This document shows, one piece after another, positions 10,504-19,738 of a DNA stretch of 64,000 nt. Under the pieces are notes generated by a model. The model saw nothing but the letters and a program-made list of their open reading frames with translations, was not told the DNA's origin and ran no database searches. The stretch is from Pilasporangium apinafurcum (Eukaryota; Oomycota; Peronosporomycetes; Pythiales; Pythiaceae), in NCBI GenBank assembly GCA_001600495.1, contig BCKE01000021.1:215535-279534 (forward strand). Reading direction: 5' to 3'. Every line of letters starts with the position of its first letter. The stretch's first letter is position 1. A program made the translations under genes and the position numbers.

Positions 10504-11603
10504 GACATTTCAGGCTGCCTCTGATGTATGTCGCAGACCATNCATAAACCAACTTGCCTCTCTTTTTCATAAACGAATGCCTCAATATATATTTGTTGGC
10601 TTTTGATCGGCTCAATTTAACAGTGACATTTCTTTACCATACTACTTACAACAGACCCAAATTGATTCGGATTGGTATTTCATAGACATGAGCAAGATGT
10701 GCAGGACAGTTCTTCGTACGATCAAGTCGTTGACATGTACATAAAGCTTAATAAGACAGGAACAGCCATTTATTCGCCAATTTTCACCGTTACTCACGAC
10801 TAGAAACCGCTCTTATCACCTTCATAGGCGGAAGTGTGCGTAGAGCCATTGTACAATGAAAAATCCATCTTTTCTAATAGCCGAAGCTAATGAATTCCAA
10901 TCAAAGTACTTTGAAGATCATCAACCCAACGCTAGCATGTTCTGTCCTTAAAGGAGCAATAGAAGCTCGAAATGACACCGTTTGACAGCCTTGGTCACTG
11001 AATTTTGTATTCAAACCAATAACTACGTGCACATATAATATCCCAACGAAGCAAACTGTTCAAAAACGACTTGATCAATAGAAGAATGCGGTACAACTTC
11101 CACAGTTCTATTTACTTTCAAAGCATCACACACACTCATCAATATTGTAGATATCATTGGTACATCTTCATGTCAATAAGCACCCACAATGTCTTCCTTT
11201 GTGGCGTCGCCGAGCACGATCATCTTCAATTTCTTGTCATGTTCCATTTATATTGGTGGAATATTGTGACCAACAATCCTCATCAATGATTTATCCGGAT
11301 ATACGCAATCTTTTTTTGTAAAAAAAGGTAATATCTCTTTGATTAACCGGATATACGAATGGAATGTATACATGGTTACCAAGACTGGATTAGGTAGCAA
11401 GAAAAACGAATTAATCATGAGTAGTACTTGCCTTGAAATGGACCTTGCTGCATCCATTCATCCCTTGAGAACGAACAGCACAAAAAACAAACAGTAGCTA
11501 AATGCCCCATGCTCACAATACCACGTAATTCCACTTTTTCTTTTGATGTCTCAATAAGAAACCATCTTTCAAGCGCCTAAACTCAAGTTTCTCCACAAAT
11601 ATC
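10504..11603. other. intergenic, 1.1 kb
   Basis: AT-rich with short frames only. No conserved protein, RNA gene or repeat recognised. Confidence 0.5.
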
Positions 11604-11905
11604 AATGAGCGACTCGTACTCTGAGACAATCGATTATGCTATGGAAATGTACTGGTTCTTCGTCACGGCCATTGTGATTGCCATGCTTGTGTGGGTCCTG
11701 TATAAAATGTGGGAAAGGCTCTAGTGGAAATGGGGATTCGTCTGGCAACGACAATGGAATGTATACTTCGTTCCAGGGACCTGAGGCTGTGGCTGTTTCC
11801 GTGGATTTTACCGGTGGGGATAATAGCGTTGAGAACGATTACGCCCAATACGCCACATATTGTGGAACTGGGCATACAACAGTGGATATGAGTGGCCAAG
11901 ACTCG

Positions 11906-11968
11906 CATGGTGGGCATACTGGACATGGTGGGCATGGTGGGCATGGTGGGCATGGAGAGCATGGAGAG
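11906..11968 (+). repeat. 9-bp tandem repeat (His-Gly-Gly units)
   Basis: Seven head-to-tail 9-bp units of the CATGGTGGG type with small variants. They encode HGG/HGE units in the tail of the first small membrane protein. Confidence 0.85.
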
Positions 11969-11980
11969 CATGGGGGNTAT

Positions 11981-12070
11981 GGTGGCGGTGGATACAGCGC
12001 AAGTGACATTGGTGGTGGTGGATATAGCGCAAGTGACATTGGTGGTGGTGGATATAGTGCAAGTGACATT
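11981..12070 (+). repeat. 30-bp tandem repeat, three copies, encoding GGGGYSASDI
   Basis: Three exact-length 30-bp units (11981-12010, 12011-12040, 12041-12070), differing by one to three bases, encode identical GGGGYSASDI decapeptides. Substitutions fall at silent sites, so the array was under protein-level constraint. Confidence 0.9.
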
Positions 12071-12103
12071 GGTGGAGGTACTACAAGCGATAGCAACTAC
12101 TGA

Positions 12104-12937
12104 ATACAATCAAGAAAACTACAACATTCGCTCTCGGAATTACGATATCAATCGCCACCTATACGCCGACGAGAAGCAAGCATACACAGTATCAATGGTG
12201 ATTAACTCTTCGTGAAAGCACTGCGACGTGGCTACCCTCTAACACCACCAAACAGACTGCTGGTAGCATCTTATTGATAGTACTGCCAAGATCATCTTCT
12301 AATCGAATCGCTTCTATCAACACTGAGCAAAGAACCAAAGCATATTGCCGATAGTAGAGTATCGTCTCACCAGAACGCAAGATCGCTCAGCAATTATAGG
12401 CACGCTTCTCTTGCAATCGTCAGTAAACCTTTGGATATAATAGCCGAGCGAATAGATATGGATGTTCATACTTATAGTAATGCGGTACACTTAATACATA
12501 CACCCCATAACGTCATCCTTCGGAGGTTTCTGAATGCATTGATGTTTCAACTTCTTTGGTTTGTTAGCCATTATCTTTTGTTGACGTAGTAACTAGCACA
12601 TGCGACTCCGTTCACTGTTCGCGATCTAGATTTACAAGCAACTTGTCGATATTTTTCGGCCGAAGAAACAATTTAATCGGATCTATAGAGCTTGCCATGT
12701 GGGTCTTCATATCGCGAGCTATCAGAAATTCAAGACTTGTATCCGAAACTGGACCTCGTTGTATCCACTATCACTTGTGAATGAATGGCGCAAAGAAGAA
12801 ACATTGAATATATGGCCGGATGTCCAATCAAATATCCCACGCTCCATCGCAGAAGAGCCTGCCATATAAAAAATTATCTCCAGATCACAACCAGCGCTAT
12901 TTGAGCGCTAGGTTCCCAAGCTCCTTTTCTTATATAA
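12104..12937. other. intergenic between small membrane genes 1 and 2
   Basis: No protein-like frame. It is AT-rich and nothing else is recognised. Confidence 0.5.
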
Positions 12938-13144
12938 ATGAGTGATTTCTACTCCGACAACGATGAATCTAGCGGAATATTCGGATACATCTGCTTCGTG
13001 GTTATGATCGTCATTAGCTGTTATTTGTGCAAGTGCTGCTGCCGATGCTTGTGCAACTCCAAGGAAGAAGACAGCTCGCTAGCCGCCGAATGCGCCATGT
13101 ATGCCTTGTTTGAGGGCGGTATTGTAGATGCTGTTACAGAGTAA
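12938..13144 (+). CDS. small single-pass membrane protein, Cys-rich (member 2 of 3)
   Basis: 68 residues from the ATG at 12938: a short acidic/Ser N-terminus (MSDFYSDNDESSG), a hydrophobic segment (IFGYICFVVMIVISCYL), then a dense Cys cluster (CKCCCRCLC), then SSLAAECAMYALFEGGIVDAVTE and a TAA. The MSDxYSD start and the xMYxxFxGxxxxAV motif match the gene at 11604. The SSLAxE...F motif matches the gene at 13599. Directly beyond the stop the same frame continues as SSDIGGGVNNEDNC and ends near 13240 with TDSNC, resembling the SASDIGGG/SDSNY tail of member 1, so the stop appears to have shortened the protein. The Cys cluster beside a membrane helix suggests S-acylation or metal binding. No function is known to me. 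Confidence 0.55.
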   Translation: MSDFYSDNDESSGIFGYICFVVMIVISCYLCKCCCRCLCNSKEEDSSLAAECAMYALFEGGIVDAVTE

Positions 13145-13598
13145 TCTAGCGATATTGGCGGTGGTGTAAACAATGAAGACAATTGCAATGATTCGGCGGA
13201 TGCAGTTGTGACTGACAGCAACTGCCGAATGTACATTAAGAGAACTGCAGCATCTATTCGCAGGCTAATGCGTGGGTCTTACAACGGTTGCTAGACACCA
13301 AAACACCAGAGAAGAAGATAGTCGATGCAAGTAGGTGACTGGAATCCATGACTTATGAATAAAGCGAAATATTGATATACAGATCAGCTATCAGTGGTAC
13401 TTTAGTCCATTGCACCCATAAAAGTGTCATAACGAAAGCAAAAAGAAAATAAATGGATACACACGTTCACAAATATTGGATGTCTAACGCACACCATCCC
13501 CATTATCGCTGTTCCATCAATAACTCAAATGGTTATTTCGGATTATTACTTCTATAGGCAAAATCGGTGAAGACTTCACCCAGGCTTTAAGTGTGTAA

Positions 13599-13937
13599 AT
13601 GGACGGTGACGGTACCAGCCTAGACTTCATAATCGTCGTGCTTATATTCATGGTGGCATTGGGCATGTATATATGTATGTGCATGTGCATGTGGAACAGC
13701 CAAAGCAATACAAATCCTCAAGTCAGTTCGCTCGCCGACGAGAGAATCAGTACCGCATACGAGGCATTTGGCGAGATCGCGAGTGTCACACTCGAGGAGC
13801 TTGGAGAGATTGCACTGAACATCAGCACGGGTCTCTTTAGTGACCAAGACACTGGTGAAAACCAAGTAAGCGGTGATAGCGGTAGCAATCAAGCAGCTAC
13901 TAGGCAAAACAATCAAAATGCCTTCCACGCATGCTAG
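13599..13937 (+). CDS. small single-pass membrane protein, Cys/Met-rich (member 3 of 3)
   Basis: 112 residues from the ATG at 13599: MDGDGTSLDF, a membrane helix (IIVVLIFMVALGMYI), an alternating CMCMCMW run, then a soluble tail with SSLADERISTAYEAFGEIASVTLEE and a Gln/Asn/Ser-rich end. The SSLA(D/A)E motif, with an aromatic/Phe motif a few residues later, aligns with member 2. It is the only member of the trio whose frame looks intact. The order in all three is acidic N-terminus, helix, Cys motif, short motif, low-complexity tail. No homologue is recognised. It could be a lineage-specific membrane adaptor. The three genes lie on one strand, spaced 0.5-0.9 kb apart. Confidence 0.55.
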   Translation: MDGDGTSLDFIIVVLIFMVALGMYICMCMCMWNSQSNTNPQVSSLADERISTAYEAFGEIASVTLEELGEIALNISTGLFSDQDTGENQVSGDSGSNQAATRQNNQNAFHAC

Positions 13938-14388
13938 CCATGGTGTCAACCATTACAGATGGAATTCCATCTTGCTCACATCGGATATGACGACAGTCGC
14001 AGTGAAATCCACTGGACATAGCATTTATACTACTCATATCGTAGTGATTGGTGTAGTGGTCGTCTAAATACATAAAGGTAACCACACTGGATTCGCGCTT
14101 CTTGCTGACGCATTATCGTCACTGCTCAATCCAGCTATTCATTGCTTGCAAGGTAGAAAACCGTTGATAACTAGCAAAAAGTATCTAAGCGATAATATAA
14201 CTGATTTTGTACATGTATCTTCTCCTTTCACCCAGCTTCACTGTGTCTTGCAAAGCATCTTTATGAGTCAGCCATAGGTTTCCATGCCCTGGCCATCCGA
14301 CAAACGTACGCATACACAATTCACTAACTTTTGGTACTGGTGGTATAGCCACTAGACGATAATCAACCGGTGCGCCTCTTGCTGTGGT
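13938..14388. other. intergenic between small membrane gene 3 and the Fanzor element
   Basis: No conserved frame. The stretch just left of 14389 is the DNA immediately 3' of the Fanzor element and would be the guide region if the TnpB/Fanzor rule applies here. Confidence 0.45.
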
Positions 14389-14436
14389 TACACTCATCCG
14401 TTTCCGGAATCATAGCAGTGAGGTTGTTTATCACCT
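14389..14436 (-). ncRNA. candidate Fanzor guide-RNA (omega-RNA) 3' scaffold with hairpin, copy 1
   Basis: The 48 nt after the Fanzor stop are identical to the other copy. They start with a perfect 6-bp hairpin (TGAGGT/ACCTCA, 8-nt loop, 14419-14438) overlapping the stop codon and end at 14389, where the similarity between the copies ceases. TnpB and Fanzor guide RNAs are known to come from this place, the 3' end of the gene running into flanking DNA. The assignment is by position and conservation only. Confidence 0.4.
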
Positions 14437-16313
14437 CAGTTTTTGATTTCGAGTACCAATTCATTCTCTTTCCTCGTGAACGCCTCGAGTCTCCTCTTTT
14501 TCTTCACTTGGTCGATGAATAGTCTCAAAATGTTTATTGCGATGTTAATGTCACGGTTCCGCAATGTGCGATGGCATTCACTATTTTTGCAGTGTTACAC
14601 ACCATAAAGACCGTCACTGATAATTTTTCCGTCAAGGACGAACCCCTTCATCTTCTTGTGACAAGCACAACACAGCTTGCTCGTCTTGTACTCGTCCACA
14701 TCAACAACACGACACCTGAAACCAATTTTCTTCCGTAGGGTCGTTGTGGGAACAGCAACGTTGCCTTTAGCTGAGCTTGTGAAATTTGCATCTCCATACG
14801 CGATAACGATTCGTTTATTACCACCTGTAAGGTTCTTGATTATCTTCTCATACGCCTGCTGCCGACGGATATAGGTCGACCATTGTAGCCTCTTCATCGT
14901 CCTTGATGAATACACGTCAAGAAGACGATCCAAATACACGAGACAAGGTTCGCAACTTTTGCCGAAGGAACGTTTTCATTGAAGGTTTTGATGTCAGGCT
15001 CAGCATCAATCCACTCTTTGGTCAACTTTGTTCGTCTGTGGTAGCCGCACTCTCTATAGAAACGATCCTTAGACCAGTGGATGACTTCATGTTTCACGTT
15101 CTCTCCTTTCGGCTTTTGCAGCGTAGCCATGCTTTCCCCTTTGTAGACAACAGTAGTGAAGATCTTCTTTCTCTCCAGATCTAAACCGATGATCCGGTCT
15201 TCAAGAGAAAATGTCTCTTTTTTTCTCTCTCGTGGGAAGCTTTGGACAGGAGATTGTCACACCAACTGACATACTATCGATCGAGATGAAGTACTCAAAC
15301 TCCTTTCGCTGGTCTTTGGTCACAAGACCTATATTGAATTACGTGCGCCATAGCTCAGCTTTGTCGGCGTAAAGCTCAACAGGGTTACCCAAAGTCTTAG
15401 CAGGGTCCTTCAGGACGGTGGTATTGATCTTGATGAAAATGGGTCTGAACTGTTTCTGTGGAAGCAGAGACCAGACTCGGCAACCCTTCATTCCATCATC
15501 CACGTGAGCTTGTATGTCTATCAGCATTGTGCGGAGAAAGGGCATGTGACGTTCCGGTGATTTGTTCAAGTCAAGTGGCAGCGGTTCGATCTCGTTTCTC
15601 ACTCTATCCGATAATTCTTGCACCCAAACAATCTCCTCAGTAGGAATGGGATACTTCTTGAACCTGGAGTACGCAGGGATCAGAGCAGATAAGCTATCCT
15701 GAGTTTGGGTGCTTGCATGGACTAGCAGTGAAGCAGCACTCTTGATTATCTTGTCTTGGTGGTTTTCAAAATACTCACTGTTGTGAAGACGTATCTGCAG
15801 GCGCATCCACTTATACAATTGGGAGTAGAACGTCAATTGGTTGCTGACTTGAAAATTCTACCTTGCGTGCTGAGCGATCATAACCAACATCTGACTCATA
15901 TAGGACTTCTTCTCTGTCGGTTCATAAACTGAAGGGTGGTGGGCCATGTAAATATTCCGACTGGTNTCCAATTCAGGATTGGCGACCTCTCTGTTGCCGG
16001 CCAAGTTGGCTATTGCGGATGAGCATCGATTGAAGAAGTTGTTATCCAATGGAGGAAGTTCTTCGCCAGTTTCCAATAATCGCAGAACATGGACGGATGC
16101 CAGCATGGATGCCTCACATGCTATTCTTGAACAAAGTCGCACAGCCTCATCAATCTTTTTTGCTATTCTTTTGTCTTTGCAAAACTTTCGCTACCCAGTC
16201 TTCACAGTGGTGTATACGCTTTGCTTTTGTCGAACTTTCCGTTCCGCAAAATCTGGGCGGTTTCTCCGCTTTTTAGTGGTGTTCTCTTCAATACTGTCGC
16301 TCGTTGATGTCAT
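14389..16313 (-). mobile_element. Fanzor (eukaryotic TnpB-like nuclease) element, degenerate copy 1
   Basis: Read from right to left, an ATG at 16313 opens MTSTSDSIEENTTKKRRNRP, a basic, nuclear-targeting-like start. Fragments of one long protein follow down to a stop at about 14436. Recognisable parts: the RuvC-I strand with Asp near 15180 (IIGLDLERKKIF), YGDANFTSSAKG, VDEYKTSK with the likely RuvC-II Glu, the zinc-binding CCACH then HCKNSEC, and RNRDINIAINI with the RuvC-III Asp. This order is that of Fanzor proteins, RNA-guided DNA nucleases carried by eukaryotic transposons. The frame is broken by several stops and at least two shifts, so it is not active as it stands. About 1.4 kb at the 3' side is roughly 90% or more similar to the copy at 29370. 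The 5' third is present only here. No transposase gene is seen. Confidence 0.8.
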
Positions 16314-17931
16314 TTTATCACAACGTTCAAAAACAAGAACGCCTCGTAGTTGGTTTGATTTTTGATTATGCTGTTTCTCAAAGCTGCAGTTCTTTCTATC
16401 TTGGCAAATGGTATTGAAGCAACACTCAGTGGATGACTGCTAGAATGTGAGGTGGTAAATACTTCAATTCAATATGCTTCGCTATTGAGAAGTCCGAAAC
16501 GATTCATTCAAGAGACGCCACCGAAATGAGGAACTCTCAAACTCCTGAGAAGTACCTTGTGATGTATACTTGATTTTTCTAACTCCATATATCTTTTTTC
16601 CTCACCCAAGGTGTATAATTTCATTTTTCTGGAAACACGATTGATCGTCAACATGGCCTTTCAAGATGATTGCGCACGCAGAAACAGCCACCAAGGAGTC
16701 TCTCCATCCAGTGAATCCTAAAGTCTACTCTCAAGGTAATCTTAGTTTTAATCTTTATTCCCCACTTGTACAACGCGTTGTACAAATGATGTGGAGAATA
16801 AAGGTTAAAATTTGCAAATTCAAATGTTTATTGAAAGCTCGAAATCACTTTATATCCATGATTTAGACCGACTTTGTCACCACTGAAGATATTGGTGGCA
16901 AGGTGCAGATGTACTAGATAAAGTGAAGGCATATATTAAGAAAGCTACACTCCAAACTCCTTTACCTAATGCTGGAGATCGATTGTCAACGTGAATCTAG
17001 TCAGATGTCATATCCACCTGCCCACATCATGGCTTATAAAACACTCTCTTCATATCTGTCATGACTTTCCAGGTCCCGTTGATCTGATAAGCGCACATGG
17101 TCACGATTCACGAGCATTGATGATACAGCTATTGCACAATGAGTACGTGGGGATTATTACTTGTACATTCAAATGTCTTTCAACTATTGTACCGCACACG
17201 GAACGTGTCCAAGACAAATAGTGCCTTGTGCATGCAACCGAGTTGAAGTGCTTGAGCTATGTGCTCACCTTGTGGGGTGGAATCTATACGCGATCCAGTC
17301 CAAGCGACCCCACAGAGTCGATGTATGCACAAGTCGACGAATTTTTTTTGTTCGGATACATCGAGATCGCCCACAAATTAGCTCGCTTATGTCGGCATAC
17401 TATGCGACTAAACCTCTCGAAATTATGCAACAAAAAAGATTCTATACCATACCAAAATCGAGGTATTTGAATCTCATCCTATAACAGCAGCAAGCTTGCG
17501 TTTTCGAAAAATGCGCTAAAGTTGCACGTGGATCAATTCTTTTTTGCTATTTCTTTTTTTCTTACCAAAGCGCAACAAAACCAATCTCTTATGTTGCGTA
17601 TTTTATTTTATTTTACTACCTAGGGTTGTAGCTTCAAATGGAAATACCTAATTATTTCGACATAGGTATAGGGTTTTATTTGTCGCGTATTTTTATCGGC
17701 GAGGGTTGATTGGCGTGCCGCTTGCAGCACGAAAAGCTCCGCGTTGTTGTCAACACGAGCAAGTGACAATCCATGCGTAACCCACCAACTCAATCCGCTG
17801 GACCTCCTCAAATGTTGAGCATCAGGACAGATCCGCGTGGTTTATGACCACCTTCCACTTTGAAAAAAGAACAGACACGCGCCAAGTGGTTATCGCCACT
17901 ACCTTCAGCAGCTCTGGCAGTAGCTTCAACC
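16314..17931. other. intergenic, 1.6 kb, holding one palindromic repeat
   Basis: Apart from the repeat at 16686-16810, only short non-conserved frames are seen. Nothing else is recognised. Confidence 0.5.
16686..16810. repeat. 124-bp repeat ending in a palindromic hairpin (locus B)
   Basis: The same roughly 124-bp sequence occurs at 40764-40887, differing at a handful of bases plus the core described in the findings. Its right half is an imperfect palindrome (16746-16810) built on CTTTATTCCCCAC and its complement GTGG(A)GAATAAAG around the core TTGTACAACG/CGTTGTACAA. A 5-nt block ATGAT is present only in the right arm (16786-16790). The arms resemble the perfect palindrome beside the second Fanzor copy. 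It is probably a minimal mobile-element end or foldback element. Confidence 0.75.
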
Positions 17932-19314
17932 ATGTCGCCCATGTTGTTGACGTGTGTAGACGTCGTGGTGCGTGAGCGATTCCAGCGCTGGCATGTACCA
18001 CATCTCGAGCAATTGATCAGCGAGTATATCGATTATTCCGTCAATAAGACGGTTGATCAGGCGCGTCGACGAGGGTTCACATACCTGTTATACCGGCGAT
18101 TGCTTCCTCAGTACGACTACAACTTTGCGTTCGTGGAGAATGTCTACTACAAGCAGCAAGTCTACATGAATGCGATGCTCGTTGCTGTCCAGCGAGGTGA
18201 TCTAGATGAGCTGAGAAGATTCGATAACGGAATCGCCAAAACATTCCGCTTTGGACTGCTAACCAAATTGGTGAATGCTGCAGCGGAAAAGGGCCATCTG
18301 CACGTGTTACGGTGGCTGAAGAAGCACCATGACGATCAAATCGTATGGACAAGCATCTCAGTAGAATTGGCATCACAGAACGAACACAAAGAAGTCGCGG
18401 AATGGTTACAATCGCAAATTCAGAGCAAAGTCGATGCGAACGGCAAGTTGACTGATCTATCTTCCCAAGCGAGTACTGCATTAGTAAAATGGCAGCAGGA
18501 ACACGGTACAATTGAAATGCTCGCATTGGATGCCACAGTATCATCACATCAAGCGCAGCTGCTCGATTGGGTATATACGTTTAACGCCACGACCTTTCTC
18601 AAGTATCACGGCGGAGGTCTTTGCTCCAAAAGCACAACAGCACACAAGAATTTAAAAACCATGCATCAGTTCATCCATCCCCGCAAACTCAGTAATAAAG
18701 GCGAACAACAAAATGTTTTATACATTACCCTCATCCAGCGTGACCATGAAGCAATCCAATGGCGACATGGTGATCGATCAGGTGAGCAGTTGATGCATGA
18801 GGTTATGCGTGACGCAGCGACCCAAGGCCATTTAGAAGCCGTGATGTGGTTACACGACCATTCCATCAAAGGCTTCCCTCGCGATGTGATGGACAAGGCC
18901 GCGACGTTTGGTCATTTGCACATCGTACACTTTCTCCATACCCATCGAACGGAAGGATGCACGACCAGTGCCATGGATGGAGCAGCCGGCAACGGTTTTC
19001 TGGATGTCGTGCAATGGCTACATGAACATCGATCTGAAGGATGCACAACGAATGCCATGGACTATGCGGCACGCTCGGGCCATCTCAATGTGCTGCAATG
19101 GTTGCATGACAAGAAATTGGCGAAATGTACGACAAAAGCGATGGATTTCGCGGCTGCTCGCGGTCATTTGGTGGTGCTCAAGTGGCTTCATACGTATCGA
19201 TCCGAAGGATGCACGATTAAGGCATTTGATGAAGCGGAGAAGCACAGACACACTGAGGTTGTCAAGTGGCTCCAAGAAAATCGCGACCGGATAGTTGTGG
19301 ATGCAGGGAGGTAG
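17932..19314 (+). CDS. WLH-type ankyrin repeat protein
   Basis: 460 residues from the ATG at 17932 (MSPMLLTCVDVVV). The frame is open a little further left but without an ATG. Residues 1-110 are the family's N-terminal module: RERFQRWHVPHLEQLISEYI, DYSVNKTVDQARRRGFTYLL, a YDYNFAFVENVYYKQQ stretch, then an AVQRGDLDELRRF helix pair. From about 280 to the end there are about six ankyrin units of the GHLxVVxWLHxHRxEGCTxxAMDxAA type. The 130 residues between hold degenerate units. No catalytic domain, signal peptide or membrane helix is seen. It should be a soluble scaffold. It is followed 425 bp later by a same-strand paralogue at 19739, so the two are a tandem duplication. Confidence 0.85.
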   Translation: MSPMLLTCVDVVVRERFQRWHVPHLEQLISEYIDYSVNKTVDQARRRGFTYLLYRRLLPQYDYNFAFVENVYYKQQVYMNAMLVAVQRGDLDELRRFDNGIAKTFRFGLLTKLVNAAAEKGHLHVLRWLKKHHDDQIVWTSISVELASQNEHKEVAEWLQSQIQSKVDANGKLTDLSSQASTALVKWQQEHGTIEMLALDATVSSHQAQLLDWVYTFNATTFLKYHGGGLCSKSTTAHKNLKTMHQFIHPRKLSNKGEQQNVLYITLIQRDHEAIQWRHGDRSGEQLMHEVMRDAATQGHLEAVMWLHDHSIKGFPRDVMDKAATFGHLHIVHFLHTHRTEGCTTSAMDGAAGNGFLDVVQWLHEHRSEGCTTNAMDYAARSGHLNVLQWLHDKKLAKCTTKAMDFAAARGHLVVLKWLHTYRSEGCTIKAFDEAEKHRHTEVVKWLQENRDRIVVDAGR

Positions 19315-19738
19315 ATTGTGTCTTACGAGGCAAGGAATCAAGTTGTTCTGATACATTCAAAAAATTCTGCAACTAAATAATTAAGTAAATTATTGTTATA
19401 TGACGAGTCCTACATGAAGAGCAAGAAATGCACCACCACAGTGTGACAGTCACACAGCTGCTAGCTCTGTATGCGTCACTAACGTGTCTATTGGTGTGCA
19501 CTGTCGCGTCCGTTTTGTTTATGTGACTGCTGATCTTCAATCACGAACAACCTTGGCTCGAGTAATGCTTCAATGCTCTCGAGGCCATTGTAGACCTCGA
19601 GACTTTGAAAAGTCCGTTCGGATAGTGGCCGTTGATAGTGAGCATAGCAGATATCGCCAAAATAAAAGAGATTCTTATATTGGATGTATACTATACGCCT
19701 GAAGAGATCTCAGAAGAATTAAAGTGATTGGTAAGTTT
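19315..19738. other. intergenic between tandem ankyrin genes
   Basis: 424 bp with no recognised feature. It should hold the terminator of the first gene and the promoter of the second. I see no clear Inr motif. Confidence 0.5.

Larger units (their letters stand above)
11604..12103 (+). pseudogene. small single-pass membrane protein with Gly/His-rich tail, frame broken (member 1 of 3)
   Basis: The ATG at 11604 gives MSDSYSETIDYAMEMYWFF, entering a hydrophobic membrane segment (VTAIVIAMLVWVLY), and stops soon after. The neighbouring frame, open from 11678 to 12103, reads CLCGSCIKCGKGSS directly after the membrane segment, matching the Cys-rich stretch that follows the membrane helix in the two sister genes, so one small indel near 11678 separates the halves. 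The tail continues as NGMYTSFQGPEAV (sister gene 2: CAMYALFEGGIVDAV), then a His/Gly run and three copies of GGGGYSASDI, ending SDSNY. No known family is recognised. Expected topology is a short outside N-terminus, one helix, and a Cys-rich, possibly palmitoylated or metal-binding inner face. The break could be real or a sequencing error. Confidence 0.5.

Noticed and set aside
14595-16142. Bacterial IS605/IS607 TnpB contamination
   Set aside because: The order YGDANF, VDEYKTSK, CCACH, DINAAINI and the total length (about 620 residues) fit eukaryotic Fanzor better. Two diverged copies lie between spliced oomycete genes, and no bacterial gene is nearby.
16666-16866. Small proteins at 16666-16866 and 40705-40896 sharing ATKESLHPxNPKVYSQGNLSFN
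   Set aside because: The similarity comes from the shared 124-bp repeat and extends equally through the palindrome; starts and ends of the frames are unrelated.
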